From Rhodovastum sp963714255 (GTDB taxonomy: Bacteria > Pseudomonadota > Alphaproteobacteria > Acetobacterales > Acetobacteraceae), in contig CAVQNU010000013.1 of the NCBI GenBank assembly GCA_963714255.1, positions 73,908 to 137,907 of the forward strand: a stretch of 64,000 nucleotides of DNA. The letters are read 5' to 3'. Within the stretch, counting starts at the first letter, position 1. Each line of letters begins with the position of its first letter. The translations under genes and the position numbers were made by a program. The notes under the pieces were generated by a model. That model was not told the DNA's origin, made no database searches, and was given only the letters and a program-made list of their open reading frames with translations. Below, one piece after another: positions 1 through 8,229 of the stretch.

Positions 1-312
1 CTGGTGTTCACTCACCAGACGCTGGGCATGCACGACCTGCCCTGGGATTTCTGGCGTTTTTCCGATACGTCCTGGGACGCACTGTTCAACACGCACACCG
101 GCTTCGAGATTGTCGAGCGGGCGATGGACCGTGCCCAGCACATCATTCCCCTGGTGTGGCGGCCGGAGAAGGAAGGTGCGGAACTCGCGGCCGGGTTCGA
201 GGGATCGGCGGTGCTGGTGCGCAAGACCGGGCCATGCCGGATGTCCTGGCCGCTCCGGCCCGCCGACCTTACCGCGACGATGTACCCCGCGGGCGAGACG
301 CGGCCGGCATAA
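1..312 (+). CDS. C-terminal fragment of a methyltransferase-like protein (5' end outside window)
   Basis: The reading frame is open from the first base and stops at a TAA, giving about 103 residues with no start in the window. The HDLPWDFWRF stretch and the later VLVRKTG strand resemble the distal part of class I SAM-dependent methyltransferases found in glycan or glycosyltransferase loci. None of the SAM-binding motifs lie in the visible part, so the assignment rests on weak resemblance. It converges on the RTX-like gene, with a terminator hairpin between them. Confidence 0.45.
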   Translation: MVFTHQTLGMHDLPWDFWRFSDTSWDALFNTHTGFEIVERAMDRAQHIIPLVWRPEKEGAELAAGFEGSAVLVRKTGPCRMSWPLRPADLTATMYPAGETRPA

Positions 313-349
313 AAGCAAAACGCCCGCCGCGATGCGGCGGGCGTCTGGT
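311..349 (-). terminator. Rho-independent terminator of the RTX-like gene
   Basis: A perfect 10-bp stem (321-330 against 334-343) with a 3-base loop is followed, on the minus strand, by a T-rich run (320-311). It lies just after the stop codon of the minus-strand glycine-rich repeat gene and overlaps the stop of the converging plus-strand gene. Confidence 0.8.
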
Positions 350-369
350 CGAAGGCCGGGGAGGTGGCC

Positions 370-1764
370 TTAGGTGAAGTTGGCCTTCGTGACGTTGGCG
401 TTGACGAAGTTGATCGTGCTGCCGTCGGAGAGCGTGGCCTGGGTGCCGGCCTGGCCGAACGGGCTGCCGGAGGCAGCCGAGTAATATGTCAGGCCGGTCA
501 CGGAAACAGCGGCGCCCTCGGCGATGGTGCTGCGGGTCAGCGAGAACACATCGTAGCCGGGCAGGAAGTCGCCGATGTTGTCGACCCCGCCGGCGGCGGC
601 CTGATAATAGACGTTGCCGGTGAGCGCACCGCCACCCAGGCCGTGCTGGCCATAGGCGTAGGTCGTGTCCGACCCGAAGCCGATCGTGTTGTTGCCGGTG
701 CCCGAGCCCCATATCGTGTCGGTGCCGCTGCCGTTGCCGCTGATGAAGTCGTTGCCGGTGCCGACGGTGTTCGCGCCGACCAGGACCTCGTTGCCCGAGC
801 CGCCGATCAGGGTGTTGTCGGAGGCGTAGGATCCCAGCAGGTCGTTATTGCCGCCGCCGATCAGCGTGGTCGAACCGGAGAGGGTGCTGGACAGCAGAAT
901 GTTGTCGCCCGCCGTGCCGCCCTGGTAGTAGCCGGTGCCGCCGAACACGGTGGCCGAGCCGGTGAAGGGCGCGGCGTTGAATGTCTGGCCGCCGAAGGTC
1001 GCGGTGCCGCCGAACAGCGTCGCACTGCCGGTGCTGCCGGGGATGATGAGGATGTTGCCTGCGCCCGGCTCGATAAAGGCGTTGGCCTGATTGAGGAGCC
1101 AGAGATCGGAGTTCGCAGTGCCGGTAATGGTGACCGGCACGGTGGACGCGCCGCTCAGTTGCAGCACTTCCGTTCCGGTTTGCGCGGTGACCAGGATGGT
1201 GCCGCCGACTTCGATGTTGCTGGCCGAATTGTTATAGAGATTGACCGTCGTCGATCCGAGATGGGCGTCGATGACGGCGCCGCCGATACCGAAGGTGTCG
1301 CTGCCCGCGATATCGAACAGGCCCGATGCGGTTGCGTTCCCTTCTGCCAGGTAGCCGTCGCCGCCTTCGATGAGGATTTTCGCGAACGAGTTGTTGTAGA
1401 AAACCAGATCAGCGCCGTCGAGCGCCGCGATCGTCGGGTCGGCTTGTCCGACCGCTGTAAGGGTTACGTCGCCTTCGACAACCGCGGCCGCGAAATCCGC
1501 GGGCAATATCACTTGAAGCAGTTCCGGTGTGCCGCTGGAATTCGTTACGATGATACCGACTTCGACGTTACCATTTCCCGCGGGGACCGTGACCACGCCG
1601 CCGCCGGCCGGAACAGTGGGAAGCGCTACAAGGCTGATTGCGCCGGAGGTGATATCTGCGGAGATGGCAGAAAGAACGTCTCCTGCAAGTGCCTGGTTTT
1701 GCGTTGAGGAAACGGAGAGTGAGATCGGAGTGCCGCCGGGCCCAGTCACGGTTACATCAGACAT
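370..1764 (-). CDS. RTX-like glycine/asparagine-rich repeat protein, probably secreted
   Basis: The product has 464 residues, rich in Gly, Ser, Thr, Asn and Ala and with almost no Cys or Lys. There is no N-terminal signal peptide. Residues ~270-390 hold short repeats such as GGGNNDLLG, GGSGNEVLVG and GTGNDFISGNG, which match degenerate nonapeptide RTX (beta-roll, calcium-binding) units. The last ~70 residues are repeat-free and end in a short polar/hydrophobic segment, as in type I secretion substrates. An upstream GGAG lies about 10 bases before the ATG. No type I transporter genes are visible nearby. Function as an adhesin or matrix protein is inference; the exact family is not recognised. 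Confidence 0.7.
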   Translation of the reverse strand: MSDVTVTGPGGTPISLSVSSTQNQALAGDVLSAISADITSGAISLVALPTVPAGGGVVTVPAGNGNVEVGIIVTNSSGTPELLQVILPADFAAAVVEGDVTLTAVGQADPTIAALDGADLVFYNNSFAKILIEGGDGYLAEGNATASGLFDIAGSDTFGIGGAVIDAHLGSTTVNLYNNSASNIEVGGTILVTAQTGTEVLQLSGASTVPVTITGTANSDLWLLNQANAFIEPGAGNILIIPGSTGSATLFGGTATFGGQTFNAAPFTGSATVFGGTGYYQGGTAGDNILLSSTLSGSTTLIGGGNNDLLGSYASDNTLIGGSGNEVLVGANTVGTGNDFISGNGSGTDTIWGSGTGNNTIGFGSDTTYAYGQHGLGGGALTGNVYYQAAAGGVDNIGDFLPGYDVFSLTRSTIAEGAAVSVTGLTYYSAASGSPFGQAGTQATLSDGSTINFVNANVTKANFT

Positions 1765-2874
1765 ACCTGGAGTCTCCGGAGCAAGAAGGTTCTAAACGTA
1801 TTTGCAACAAATCATTACGAAGACCGACCCGGTCGTAGCGCAACGATCGCAGCGGATTTTGGTGGGCGTGTTTCCGAACTACTCTCTGCCACACAGAGTC
1901 GAATGACGGTGAGGCGATGAAGCGGCAATCCTGTCACCCACGAAACGGGCGATCATTACAGTTTGCATCACGCAACCATCCGGGGCAGTTGGATCAGCCA
2001 TGCGTGAACCTATAGTGCAGCGCGGAAAGCCGGTGCAAGCGTAAAGTTGCGCCCGCAAGCGAGAAAAATTTGTGTATCGCCAATATCAAAGGGCAGCGTC
2101 AGACGACTGTCCGCCGGCGTGGATTGGCGTCGGAGGACGGGCATGCGCGCAACGAAAAATCAGCAACTATGCATGCAGCGTAACGTGTCGATAATTTGCG
2201 ACGTGCGCGCTTTTATTTTGGGTGTCTGGTGTTCGGTCTTGTTGGAGGCGGATCGATCCGGGCGCTTGGTTGCGCCGGGATGGCGGAAACGCCGAGTCGG
2301 TGATTGGCCGCCGTCACGTCGCGCAAACCGGGGCGGCGCGGACCGGTCTTTCTGCGTTCGTGCCCGCGAGACGAAGCCGAAGGCGGCGGTTGCGTTGACG
2401 AAGACCGTGACGGGGACAACAGGAAGCGTCAAGACTATTTGGGAAAGTCAGAAATTGTTCGTGCCGTCCGATTGCCCGGCCGGCGTCGTGCCGCATCCAT
2501 TCCGGATTACGGTGTTCCGTATCCGGTTCGACTTTCCGGCCCGTTTTATCATCCGCAGTACGGCCGGTTGCATTACGGCTCTGCGGGCCGCATGACCGCC
2601 GAAACCGATGCGCCATCTCGCCGGCTCCGGCCTGGTGCGGGCCTGACACAGATGGGCCGAGGCGCTGACGCCGATCCGTGTTGCGCCGAGAAAGTTCCGA
2701 TTTAGGTCCGGTCTACGGCGGCGACGGCGCGCAGATCTTCTGGCGTTAATTGTGCGTCAACTTGGTGGGAAGCGATTTGTTGTGCGTCCGGCCCCTCGGC
2801 GATGTGCCGGCGAAATCGGAATTGCGAGGCTGCAGGTCGTCCTGATTGCAACCAGGACGCGGCCTGACGCGCGG
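1765..2874. other. 1.1 kb with no supportable gene
   Basis: Several overlapping open frames occur on both strands, but their composition is arginine- and proline-rich with atypical codon third positions, starts are TTG or poor, and no family is recognised. The first ~280 bases must contain the promoter of the minus-strand RTX-like gene. Composition is more mixed than in the core genes, as expected for decayed or transferred DNA. Confidence 0.5.
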
Positions 2875-3267
2875 TTACGATGAGACCGGATCGCTGCCGG
2901 CCGGCACCCGGGGACCCAGGTCCCCGCCGAGCCGGGCCAGCCGTACGGCAGTGCGGAGCAGCAGAGCGCGGTCATCCGGCGCGCAGTCGCGGTAGGCCCG
3001 CAACAGAGCCATCTCGTCGCCGCGCAGCGGCACCGGAGCGGCGCCAGCCTCCTGCTCGCCGCTCAGCAGATGTGCCGCACTGGTGCCGAGGACGCGCGCG
3101 ATTCGCGCAAGGTTGCTGCCGACCTGGCCGGCGCGACCGGTTTCCCACTGCGCCACCGCACTCCGCGTGACGCCAACGGCGCGCGCCAATTCATCCTGGG
3201 TGAGGCTTTGGGCCAGGCGGGCGGCGCGGATGCGCGCGCCGAGCTCGGCGGCTGGGAGGGCGGACAT
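2875..3267 (-). CDS. XRE-family helix-turn-helix transcriptional regulator
   Basis: The product is 130 residues from the ATG at 3267; an in-frame GTG at 3300 would add 11. Residues ~8-60 form a classic XRE/Cro helix-turn-helix (TQDELARAVGVTRSAVAQWE, then a helix with LARIARVLG). The C-terminal half carries a second helical segment (LLRAYRDCAPDDRALLLRTA) typical of chromosomal phage-type regulators, probably for dimerisation. It is divergent from the small HTH gene and the DUF6362 gene at 3370-4169, so it plausibly controls that pair from the ~100-bp shared intergenic region. The target is unknown. Confidence 0.8.
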   Translation of the reverse strand: MSALPAAELGARIRAARLAQSLTQDELARAVGVTRSAVAQWETGRAGQVGSNLARIARVLGTSAAHLLSGEQEAGAAPVPLRGDEMALLRAYRDCAPDDRALLLRTAVRLARLGGDLGPRVPAGSDPVSS

Positions 3268-3369
3268 GCGGTGCCTATAGGTGAAAAATTCTAACGACAC
3301 AACGGGAGAACCATTGACGCAGGACAGTTAGTAAGACTAACCTGTTGATGTCAGAAGGTGAGGGTTCCC

Positions 3370-3669
3370 ATGCCGGCATGCATCGACACCTGGACATCTC
3401 CGCGCGATTTCCAACTGCGCCGGATGCTGCTGGAAGGCGCGTCATGGGAGGCGATCGGGGAAGCACTCGCCGTCACTCCGCAGGCCGCATGCATACGCGC
3501 GCACCGGATCGGCGCGCGCCTGCCGCCGCCATGCGCGACCCCGCGACCCGATCCGGCGCGCGAACCGCTGGCGGCGGGGCATCCGCTGGCCTGGGGCGTA
3601 CTCACCGCGGGAACATCGCTGGCCGGCACGCGCTATCCGGCGCCGGCGGGCCTGGGGAGCGGTCTATGA
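3370..3669 (+). CDS. Small HTH-containing hypothetical protein
   Basis: The product has 99 residues from the ATG at 3370, which has a good upstream GAAGGTGAGG ribosome site; a GTG at 3358 is possible but lies inside that site. Residues ~10-47 (LRRMLLEGASWEAIGEAL and the following AACIRAHRIGA) look like a helix-turn-helix of the GcrA/sigma-like kind. The C-terminal half is Pro/Ala-rich and not recognised. Its stop overlaps the next start in an ATGA, so the two are translationally coupled. It may be a prophage-type regulator, but that is inference. Confidence 0.65.
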   Translation: MPACIDTWTSPRDFQLRRMLLEGASWEAIGEALAVTPQAACIRAHRIGARLPPPCATPRPDPAREPLAAGHPLAWGVLTAGTSLAGTRYPAPAGLGSGL

Positions 3670-4169
3670 GCGGCGCCGGCCGGGGGGGAGCCGCGATCCG
3701 TCCCGCAACCGCGGGCGGACGGGCCGCGCCATGTCGTTCCGGTGCCGCTTTGTATGATGTGCGGTTAGTAACGGCACGCCTGGAAGAGGCGGGGCGAACC
3801 TTGCTCGCGCTGCCGCCGGGCGGATATTCGCCAGGCCTGCGGACGAACACGGCAACCCTGGTGCGGCGCATGATCGAGGCCGGCGAAGGGGACCCGATGC
3901 CGGCGCAGCTGCATCCGCCGGTACCCGCAGCGGCGAACATCACCCGCATGGACGAGGCCCTCGGGTGGATTACCCTGATCCCCCAGGACCGCAGCGTGAT
4001 CCGCCGCATCGTCGGCGCGCGGGCGCTGGTCAATCCGATGACCGACCGGTACCTCTATACGTGGCGGCGACTGGGGGCGATGCTCGGCGCCGACCATAAG
4101 GCGGTGCAGCGGTGGCACGCCCAGGGGATGGAGATGATCGTGGCGGCGTTGAACGCGGGAATCGGGTGA
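3666..4169 (+). CDS. DUF6362 family protein
   Basis: The product has 167 residues. From residue ~30 it matches the DUF6362 layout as remembered: VTARLEEAGRTLLALPPGGY near the start, RMDEALGWI in the middle, and a C-terminal RYLYTWRRLGAMLGADHKAV segment that resembles an HTH DNA-binding end. The family is common in alphaproteobacterial prophage and genomic islands; its biochemical role is unknown. The start is set by the ATGA overlap with the upstream gene; an internal start shortly before the conserved part is possible. A palindromic intergenic repeat begins directly at its stop codon. Confidence 0.7.
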   Translation: MSGAGRGGAAIRPATAGGRAAPCRSGAALYDVRLVTARLEEAGRTLLALPPGGYSPGLRTNTATLVRRMIEAGEGDPMPAQLHPPVPAAANITRMDEALGWITLIPQDRSVIRRIVGARALVNPMTDRYLYTWRRLGAMLGADHKAVQRWHAQGMEMIVAALNAGIG

Positions 4170-4238
4170 AGGAAGCAAGGCCAGGGCTCTGCCCTGGACC
4201 CGCCAGGGGGCAGTGGCCCCCTGGACCCCGCTGCTTAA
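4168..4238 (+). repeat. GC-rich intergenic repeat, left half of an interrupted pair
   Basis: This is one copy of the window's main repeat: 'aaggaagcaaggccagggc', then a hairpin with gccctgg, then an inverted ggggca/tgcccc stem. It ends at CTTAA, where the IS begins. The matching right half lies beyond the IS at 5668-5733. Closest intact reference in the window is 14691-14840. Confidence 0.85.
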
Positions 4239-5588
4239 GGGCCTGAGCCAGCATAACCGCTTCATCCATCCGGCTTCCTTGGAGCGATGGTATAGTTCCA
4301 CTCGCCGTGGAAGGAATCTGGTTTGAGGTTCAGGGATGCCATCTCGGCGTCTGAGACCTTGATGCCCTTCTCGTAAGCGTTGGCATCAAGCTGGCAGGCG
4401 ACGGTGAGGCCGGTATCGGTGGTGGTGCTGGCGATCAGTTGGATGATGACCAGGTAGCTGACCAGCGGCTTGGCGCGCCAGTTCATGGTGATGAAGGCGA
4501 ACAGCCGGTGTTCTATGCGATTCCATTTGCTGGTGCCAGGTGGCAGATGGTTCACGGTGATCGCGATCCCGAGTTCATCGGCCAGGACTTGCAGTTCTCG
4601 CTTCCACAGGCGCACTCGGTTGCCATTGCTGCCGCCGCAGTCGGCGTTGATCAGAAGCCGCTTGGCGGTGGGGTAGCGAGCGGCGCCGAGCGCGTACCAC
4701 CAGCGCCGGATGCTCTCGACGGCGAAGGCGGCGGTGTCGTGGCTGATGCCGAGATTGACCCATCCATCATTGGCAGCGACATCGTAGATGCCGTAGGGCG
4801 CGACCTTGCCGAGTTCGGGGATGACGAAGTCGTGCACCCGAACCGGCTCTGGCTGCCCCTTCGGGCGTAGCTCTCGGCCGCCATTCTTGAAGTCGCCGAC
4901 GGGCTCCTTCTTTTTGGTGTCGACCGAGATGACCGGCTCTCCGGCCGCCTGGAACGCCTTCACCTCGGCGTTGATGTGCTCGAACTGGGCGTTGCGGTCG
5001 GGATGGTTGGTGCCTTCGCGCGTCTTGGCATTGGCCTGCAGGCTGAAGCCCAGGCGCTTCAGCAGGCGGCCAACCAGCTTCTGACCGGCGGTGAAGCCGC
5101 GTTCCGCCAGCGCGGCGGACAGACGACGCTGGCTCTTGCTCACCCACCGCAGGGCGGCCTCGGGATCGCCGCGGATCGATGGTTCGACCAACTCGTTCAA
5201 GGCCGCCAGAATCCCAGGTTGGGCCTTGGTCGCTGGCTTGCCGCCGCCGCCCGGTCGCCGAACCCGCGGGCTGAACATCACGGCGCCAGTACGCAAGTCT
5301 GCCAGGCCGCGACCAATCGTGCTGCGCGCAATCCCGGTTGCCAGCGAAACCGCAACCACCCCGCCGCGGCCAGCAGCACGCGCCTCACTGGCCGCGAACA
5401 ACCGGCGCCCTCTCTCGTCCAGAACCGGCTCCAGCGCCTCGAAGCGAGCCTTGATGGCAGCGATGTCGATCACCCGGTCAGGATAGGCGCTCCAGCCGAC
5501 ACATCACGCCCAATTTCGGATTCGTTCGTTGCGTTCTTGCCGCCCGCCAGATTCTTTTCTTCCGATTCGGTTGCCCTGGCTCAGGCCC
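4239..5588 (-). mobile_element. ISAzo13-like insertion sequence
   Basis: The element is about 1.35 kb and carries one full-length transposase on the minus strand. The ends form imperfect inverted repeats: GGGCCTGAGCCAGCATAACCG from 4239, against the complement of 5569-5588, which shares GGGCCTGAGCCAG and AACCG. Both ends are flanked by TAA (4236-4238 and 5589-5591), a likely 3-bp target duplication. It lies in the centre of a head-to-head intergenic repeat pair. It looks complete and possibly active. Confidence 0.8.
4262..5473 (-). CDS. ISAzo13-family DDE transposase
   Basis: The 403-residue protein has the ISAzo13 length. An N-terminal helical DNA-binding half (LATGIARSTIGRGLADLR, residues ~45-62) is followed by the catalytic core. 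The probable DDE residues are in VISVDTKKKE (~180), LLINADCGGSNG (~287) and NRIEHRLFAF (~327). There is no frameshift or internal stop. It fills most of the element bounded by the 4239/5588 inverted repeats. The family call comes from recognised sequence blocks, not a search. Confidence 0.88.
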   Translation of the reverse strand: MIDIAAIKARFEALEPVLDERGRRLFAASEARAAGRGGVVAVSLATGIARSTIGRGLADLRTGAVMFSPRVRRPGGGGKPATKAQPGILAALNELVEPSIRGDPEAALRWVSKSQRRLSAALAERGFTAGQKLVGRLLKRLGFSLQANAKTREGTNHPDRNAQFEHINAEVKAFQAAGEPVISVDTKKKEPVGDFKNGGRELRPKGQPEPVRVHDFVIPELGKVAPYGIYDVAANDGWVNLGISHDTAAFAVESIRRWWYALGAARYPTAKRLLINADCGGSNGNRVRLWKRELQVLADELGIAITVNHLPPGTSKWNRIEHRLFAFITMNWRAKPLVSYLVIIQLIASTTTDTGLTVACQLDANAYEKGIKVSDAEMASLNLKPDSFHGEWNYTIAPRKPDG

Positions 5589-5664
5589 TAAGCATTTATC
5601 TTGAGAGGGGGGTGAGGCGGTGAACCGGTTCATCGCCTCGCCCCCCTCTCAAGATAAATGCCTA
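5589..5664. repeat. 76-bp near-perfect palindrome beside the IS
   Basis: Two 31-base arms (5589-5619 and 5634-5664) are complementary with two mismatches. They flank a spacer that itself contains the perfect palindrome TGAACCGGTTCA. The whole block would fold into one long hairpin. It starts exactly at the right end of the ISAzo13 element and separates it from the right half of the interrupted repeat. It encodes nothing evident. Confidence 0.85.
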
Positions 5665-5667
5665 AAA

Positions 5668-5733
5668 GTAATGGGTTCCAAGGGGCCACTGCCCCTTGGC
5701 GGGTCCAGGGCAGAGCCCTGGCCTTGCTTCCTT
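5668..5733 (-). repeat. GC-rich intergenic repeat, right half of the interrupted pair
   Basis: This is the inverted counterpart of the copy at 4168-4238: 'atgggttccaaggggccact', then the ccagggcagagccctgg core, ending in ttgcttcct. Together with the left copy it forms the same head-to-head arrangement seen uninterrupted at 14691-14840. Confidence 0.85.
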
Positions 5734-5778
5734 TACCCGCCCCCCATCGCCTATCCTGCCCGCGCCACGGAGGGTATC

Positions 5779-6576
5779 ATGCACCCCATATCGCAAATCG
5801 GCCGGCGCAATGGCCTGACGGAGCGTCGTCGCATGCGTGCCGGCGCCTTCACCGGTCCCACTGCCGGCCTCGCGCCAGGCAACGTGCAGGCCAATCTGGC
5901 CATATTACCCGCGGCCCTGGCGCATGACTTCCTCCGGTTCGCCCAGGCCAATCCGAAATCCTGCCCGGTGCTCGCCGTCTCCGAGCCAGGTGCGGTGGTC
6001 TTGCCTGCCGTGGGCGACGATCTCGACATCCGCACCGACGTGCCGCGCTACCGCGTCTGGCGGCATGGCGATCTGGTGGACGAACCCACCGACATCAGCG
6101 CCGTCTGGCGCGACGATCTTGTCACTTTCGCCATTGGCTGTTCGTTCTCGTTCGAAGAGGCGCTGCTCGAGGACGGGATCGAACTGCGCCACATCACCCG
6201 CGGCTGCAACGTGCCAATGTACCGCACCAGCATCCCCACCGTGCCGGCGGGCGTGTTCCACGGCCCGCTCGTGGTGTCGATGCGCCCGCTGACACCGGCT
6301 GACGCCATCCGCGCGATCCAGATCACCGCGCGCTATCCCTCGGTGCACGGTGCGCCCGTGCATATTGGCCTGCCCGAGGCGATCGGCATAAGCGACCTCG
6401 GCCTCCCCGATTACGGCGATGCGGTGCCCGTGGGGCCGGACGAACTGCCGGTGTTTTGGGCCTGCGGGGTGACGCCGCAATCGGTGATCGCGCAGGTGAA
6501 ACCGGAATTCTGCATCACCCATGCGCCGGGGTGCATGCTGGTGACCGATTTGCGAAACAGCAATCTGGCAGTTTGA
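5779..6576 (+). CDS. Putative hydro-lyase, DUF1445 (YcsI / D-glutamate cyclase-like) family
   Basis: The product has 265 residues from the ATG at 5779, which has a strong GGAGGG ribosome site 7 bases upstream; the frame extends further but only into repeat DNA. The fold family is suggested by ARAN-type spacing in FLRFAQANPKSCPVLAV, by GCSFSFEEALLEDGI (~125-140), by CNVPMYRTSIP and by FWACGVTPQ near the C-terminus. All are hallmarks of DUF1445 proteins, some of which hydrate or cyclise D-glutamate derivatives. Length agrees with the family (about 260). It stands alone between repeat DNA and IS debris. The physiological substrate is not known. Confidence 0.85.
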   Translation: MHPISQIGRRNGLTERRRMRAGAFTGPTAGLAPGNVQANLAILPAALAHDFLRFAQANPKSCPVLAVSEPGAVVLPAVGDDLDIRTDVPRYRVWRHGDLVDEPTDISAVWRDDLVTFAIGCSFSFEEALLEDGIELRHITRGCNVPMYRTSIPTVPAGVFHGPLVVSMRPLTPADAIRAIQITARYPSVHGAPVHIGLPEAIGISDLGLPDYGDAVPVGPDELPVFWACGVTPQSVIAQVKPEFCITHAPGCMLVTDLRNSNLAV

Positions 6577-6715
6577 AGCAATATGAGGTGATTGTCCTGG
6601 TCGGGCGGGGCGTTGTTCGGGCCAACCGGAGTTTTGCGATCCGGTGCGCGGGATCGCTGATCAGCACGACGTTGGCACTTCAAAAGTCGGGCTGCGTTCC
6701 CATCCGGCAGGCCTG

Positions 6716-7062
6716 CGGAGGGGCACCGGCACGGGGAAACCCCATCTCGCAGTGGCGATTGTGCACTGCTCTATCGGCGCCGGCCCGCGCGCCCGCTTCA
6801 CCACCGTCGTCGAGCTTTTCAACCGTCTCGAGGCGGAGGCCCGGGCCGGACAACGGGGCCGTATCGCCGATCACGTCACGCGTCTTGATCTCGTGCTGCT
6901 CGGCGCTTGATCGCGAAGGCGATCAAGGGCTGCCTGCCCTTTGCCCAATCCGCCGCCCAACTGCTGTCCCGCCGGATCAGCCGCCTCTGCGCGCGCAGCT
7001 CTGTCATCGTCACCACCAACCTGCCATTCGCCGAGCGCCCTCGGTGTTCGGCGGCGATGCCA
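6716..7062 (+). pseudogene. Remnant of IS21-type istB ATPase
   Basis: Fragments in shifting frames recall IstB: GTGTGKPHLAVAIVH (Walker A), FTTVVELFNRLEAEARAG, RIADHVTRLDLVLLG, then in another frame RRISRLCARSSVIVTTNLPF. The N-terminus, the Walker B region and the C-terminus are missing or scrambled, so it cannot be functional. No istA was recognised. It abuts an IS66 fragment on the opposite strand. Confidence 0.75.
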
Positions 7063-7443
7063 ACCAGCCCCGGGCCAAACGGCGAGCCTGGTGCGAACCC
7101 CTCCGGTACCCGGGCAGTCACGTGCGTGTGGCAGCCCCCGTCGCATCGATGGCGCGGTCGGGCTGCTTGGCCAGCAAGTGGCTGACGCCGTGGCGGCCCC
7201 GGCGAGATTTCTTGCGGTGATCCGGATGGTTGGGCTTCTGGTCCGCCGATGGCGGTGTGGCGGTGTGCCGGAGGTCTCCGGCGCCTTCAGCGGAGCGTTG
7301 TGTTTCGCATCCAACTCGGCGATGCGGGCGGGCAAGGCAGCAATTGCCTTGAAGGCCGGGTTGCGGGTCCGGCGGGTCGTTTTGTCGTTCTCTCGCCTGA
7401 TCCGCGACATCTTCGCAGCTGTCGGCAGATTTTCCACCTATCG
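7063..7443 (-). pseudogene. Remnant of IS66-type transposase (TnpC)
   Basis: On the minus strand, split over frames, lie pieces of the IS66 N-terminal region: ARIAELDAKHNAPLKAPE, then KPNHPDHRKKSRRGRHGV, then APGSPFGPGLVG. The zinc-binding and DDE parts are absent. The piece ends against the IstB remnant, so one element probably inserted into or recombined with the other. It lies just beyond the 3' end of the Wza-like gene. Confidence 0.75.
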
Positions 7444-7475
7444 CCTTGTCCGAATTCTCCCGGCCGCGTCTTGCC

Positions 7476-8165
7476 TCACGGCTGGACCGAGAGTGTGGGG
7501 TTGAACGGGAGCAAATTGCGGATGTATTGCTCAACGAAAAGATCGACATTGGCGATCGGCGAGCGCGGCACAAACACAAAGTCGAAAGCCTGCAGTTCCA
7601 CGTCCTGCTCCGGCATTTCGCCGCGCAGCACCTTGCCGAGATCGATAATGCGCACCTGGCGGGTGCCATCCGGCCCCACGCGTACCAACAGCGTCTGCGA
7701 CGTGTAGGCGGTCGCTTTCAGCCCGGCCGCTGCAGCGACCGCGTGGGCAACCGTGGTGCCGCCGACAAGCGGCTGTGCGCCTTGCTGATTGACCTCGCCG
7801 GCGATGAAAACCCGGTTGGACGGCTGCGCGCGCACCAGCACCGCCAGGTCGGGAGCCTTCAGATAGGGAGCATAGGCATGCAACAGCCTGGCCCGCAATT
7901 CCGGCACCGACAGCCCGGCCGCTGCCACGTCGCCGATCAGCGCCAGAGCGATCATGCCGTCCGGGCGAATGATTTCGCGCTCGCTGAGTTCCGGCGTGTA
8001 GAAGAACTTGACTTCAAGCTCGTCGCCTGCGTGCAGCACGGTTGCCGGGGTGGAGCGCATGGCGGCGGCATCGGCAAAGGGCACCGACGTTCCTCCTCCG
8101 CCATCGCTGCAGCCGAGAAGGGCAAGTGAGATCAGAGGTGCCAGCCAGGCAGGGCGGGAGCGCAT
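7476..8165 (-). CDS. Wza/GumB-like polysaccharide export lipoprotein
   Basis: From the ATG at 8165 (a GTG at 8177 is possible) the product has 229 residues and starts with a lipoprotein signal ending in the lipobox LALLGC. The polysaccharide export domain follows (HAGDELEVKFFYTPELSERE and RPDGMIALALIGDVAAAGLS, ~40-85). Next comes an SLBB-type segment (NRVFIAGEVNQQGAQPLV, ~120-140). Family members form the outer-membrane channel for exopolysaccharide. It is the last gene of a minus-strand trio with an ExeA-like ATPase and a CpsD-like protein. It is shorter than Wza, like the exosortase-associated forms. Confidence 0.88.
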   Translation of the reverse strand: MRSRPAWLAPLISLALLGCSDGGGGTSVPFADAAAMRSTPATVLHAGDELEVKFFYTPELSEREIIRPDGMIALALIGDVAAAGLSVPELRARLLHAYAPYLKAPDLAVLVRAQPSNRVFIAGEVNQQGAQPLVGGTTVAHAVAAAAGLKATAYTSQTLLVRVGPDGTRQVRIIDLGKVLRGEMPEQDVELQAFDFVFVPRSPIANVDLFVEQYIRNLLPFNPTLSVQP

Positions 8166-8229
8166 CAGCGTTATCACAGTGGCCCGGCCGCTTTTGCCAG
8201 CCGGGCAACATGCCGGGCCAGGGCTTCCT

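Noticed and set aside
364..1707. 447-codon plus-strand open frame opposite the RTX-like gene
   Set aside because: The minus-strand frame has the repeat motifs, a better start and a terminator placed for it; the plus-strand product is Arg/Gly/Val noise.
2047..2705. Plus-strand open frames of 182 and 133 codons
   Set aside because: They begin at TTG or poor starts, overlap each other, have atypical composition and show no recognisable family.
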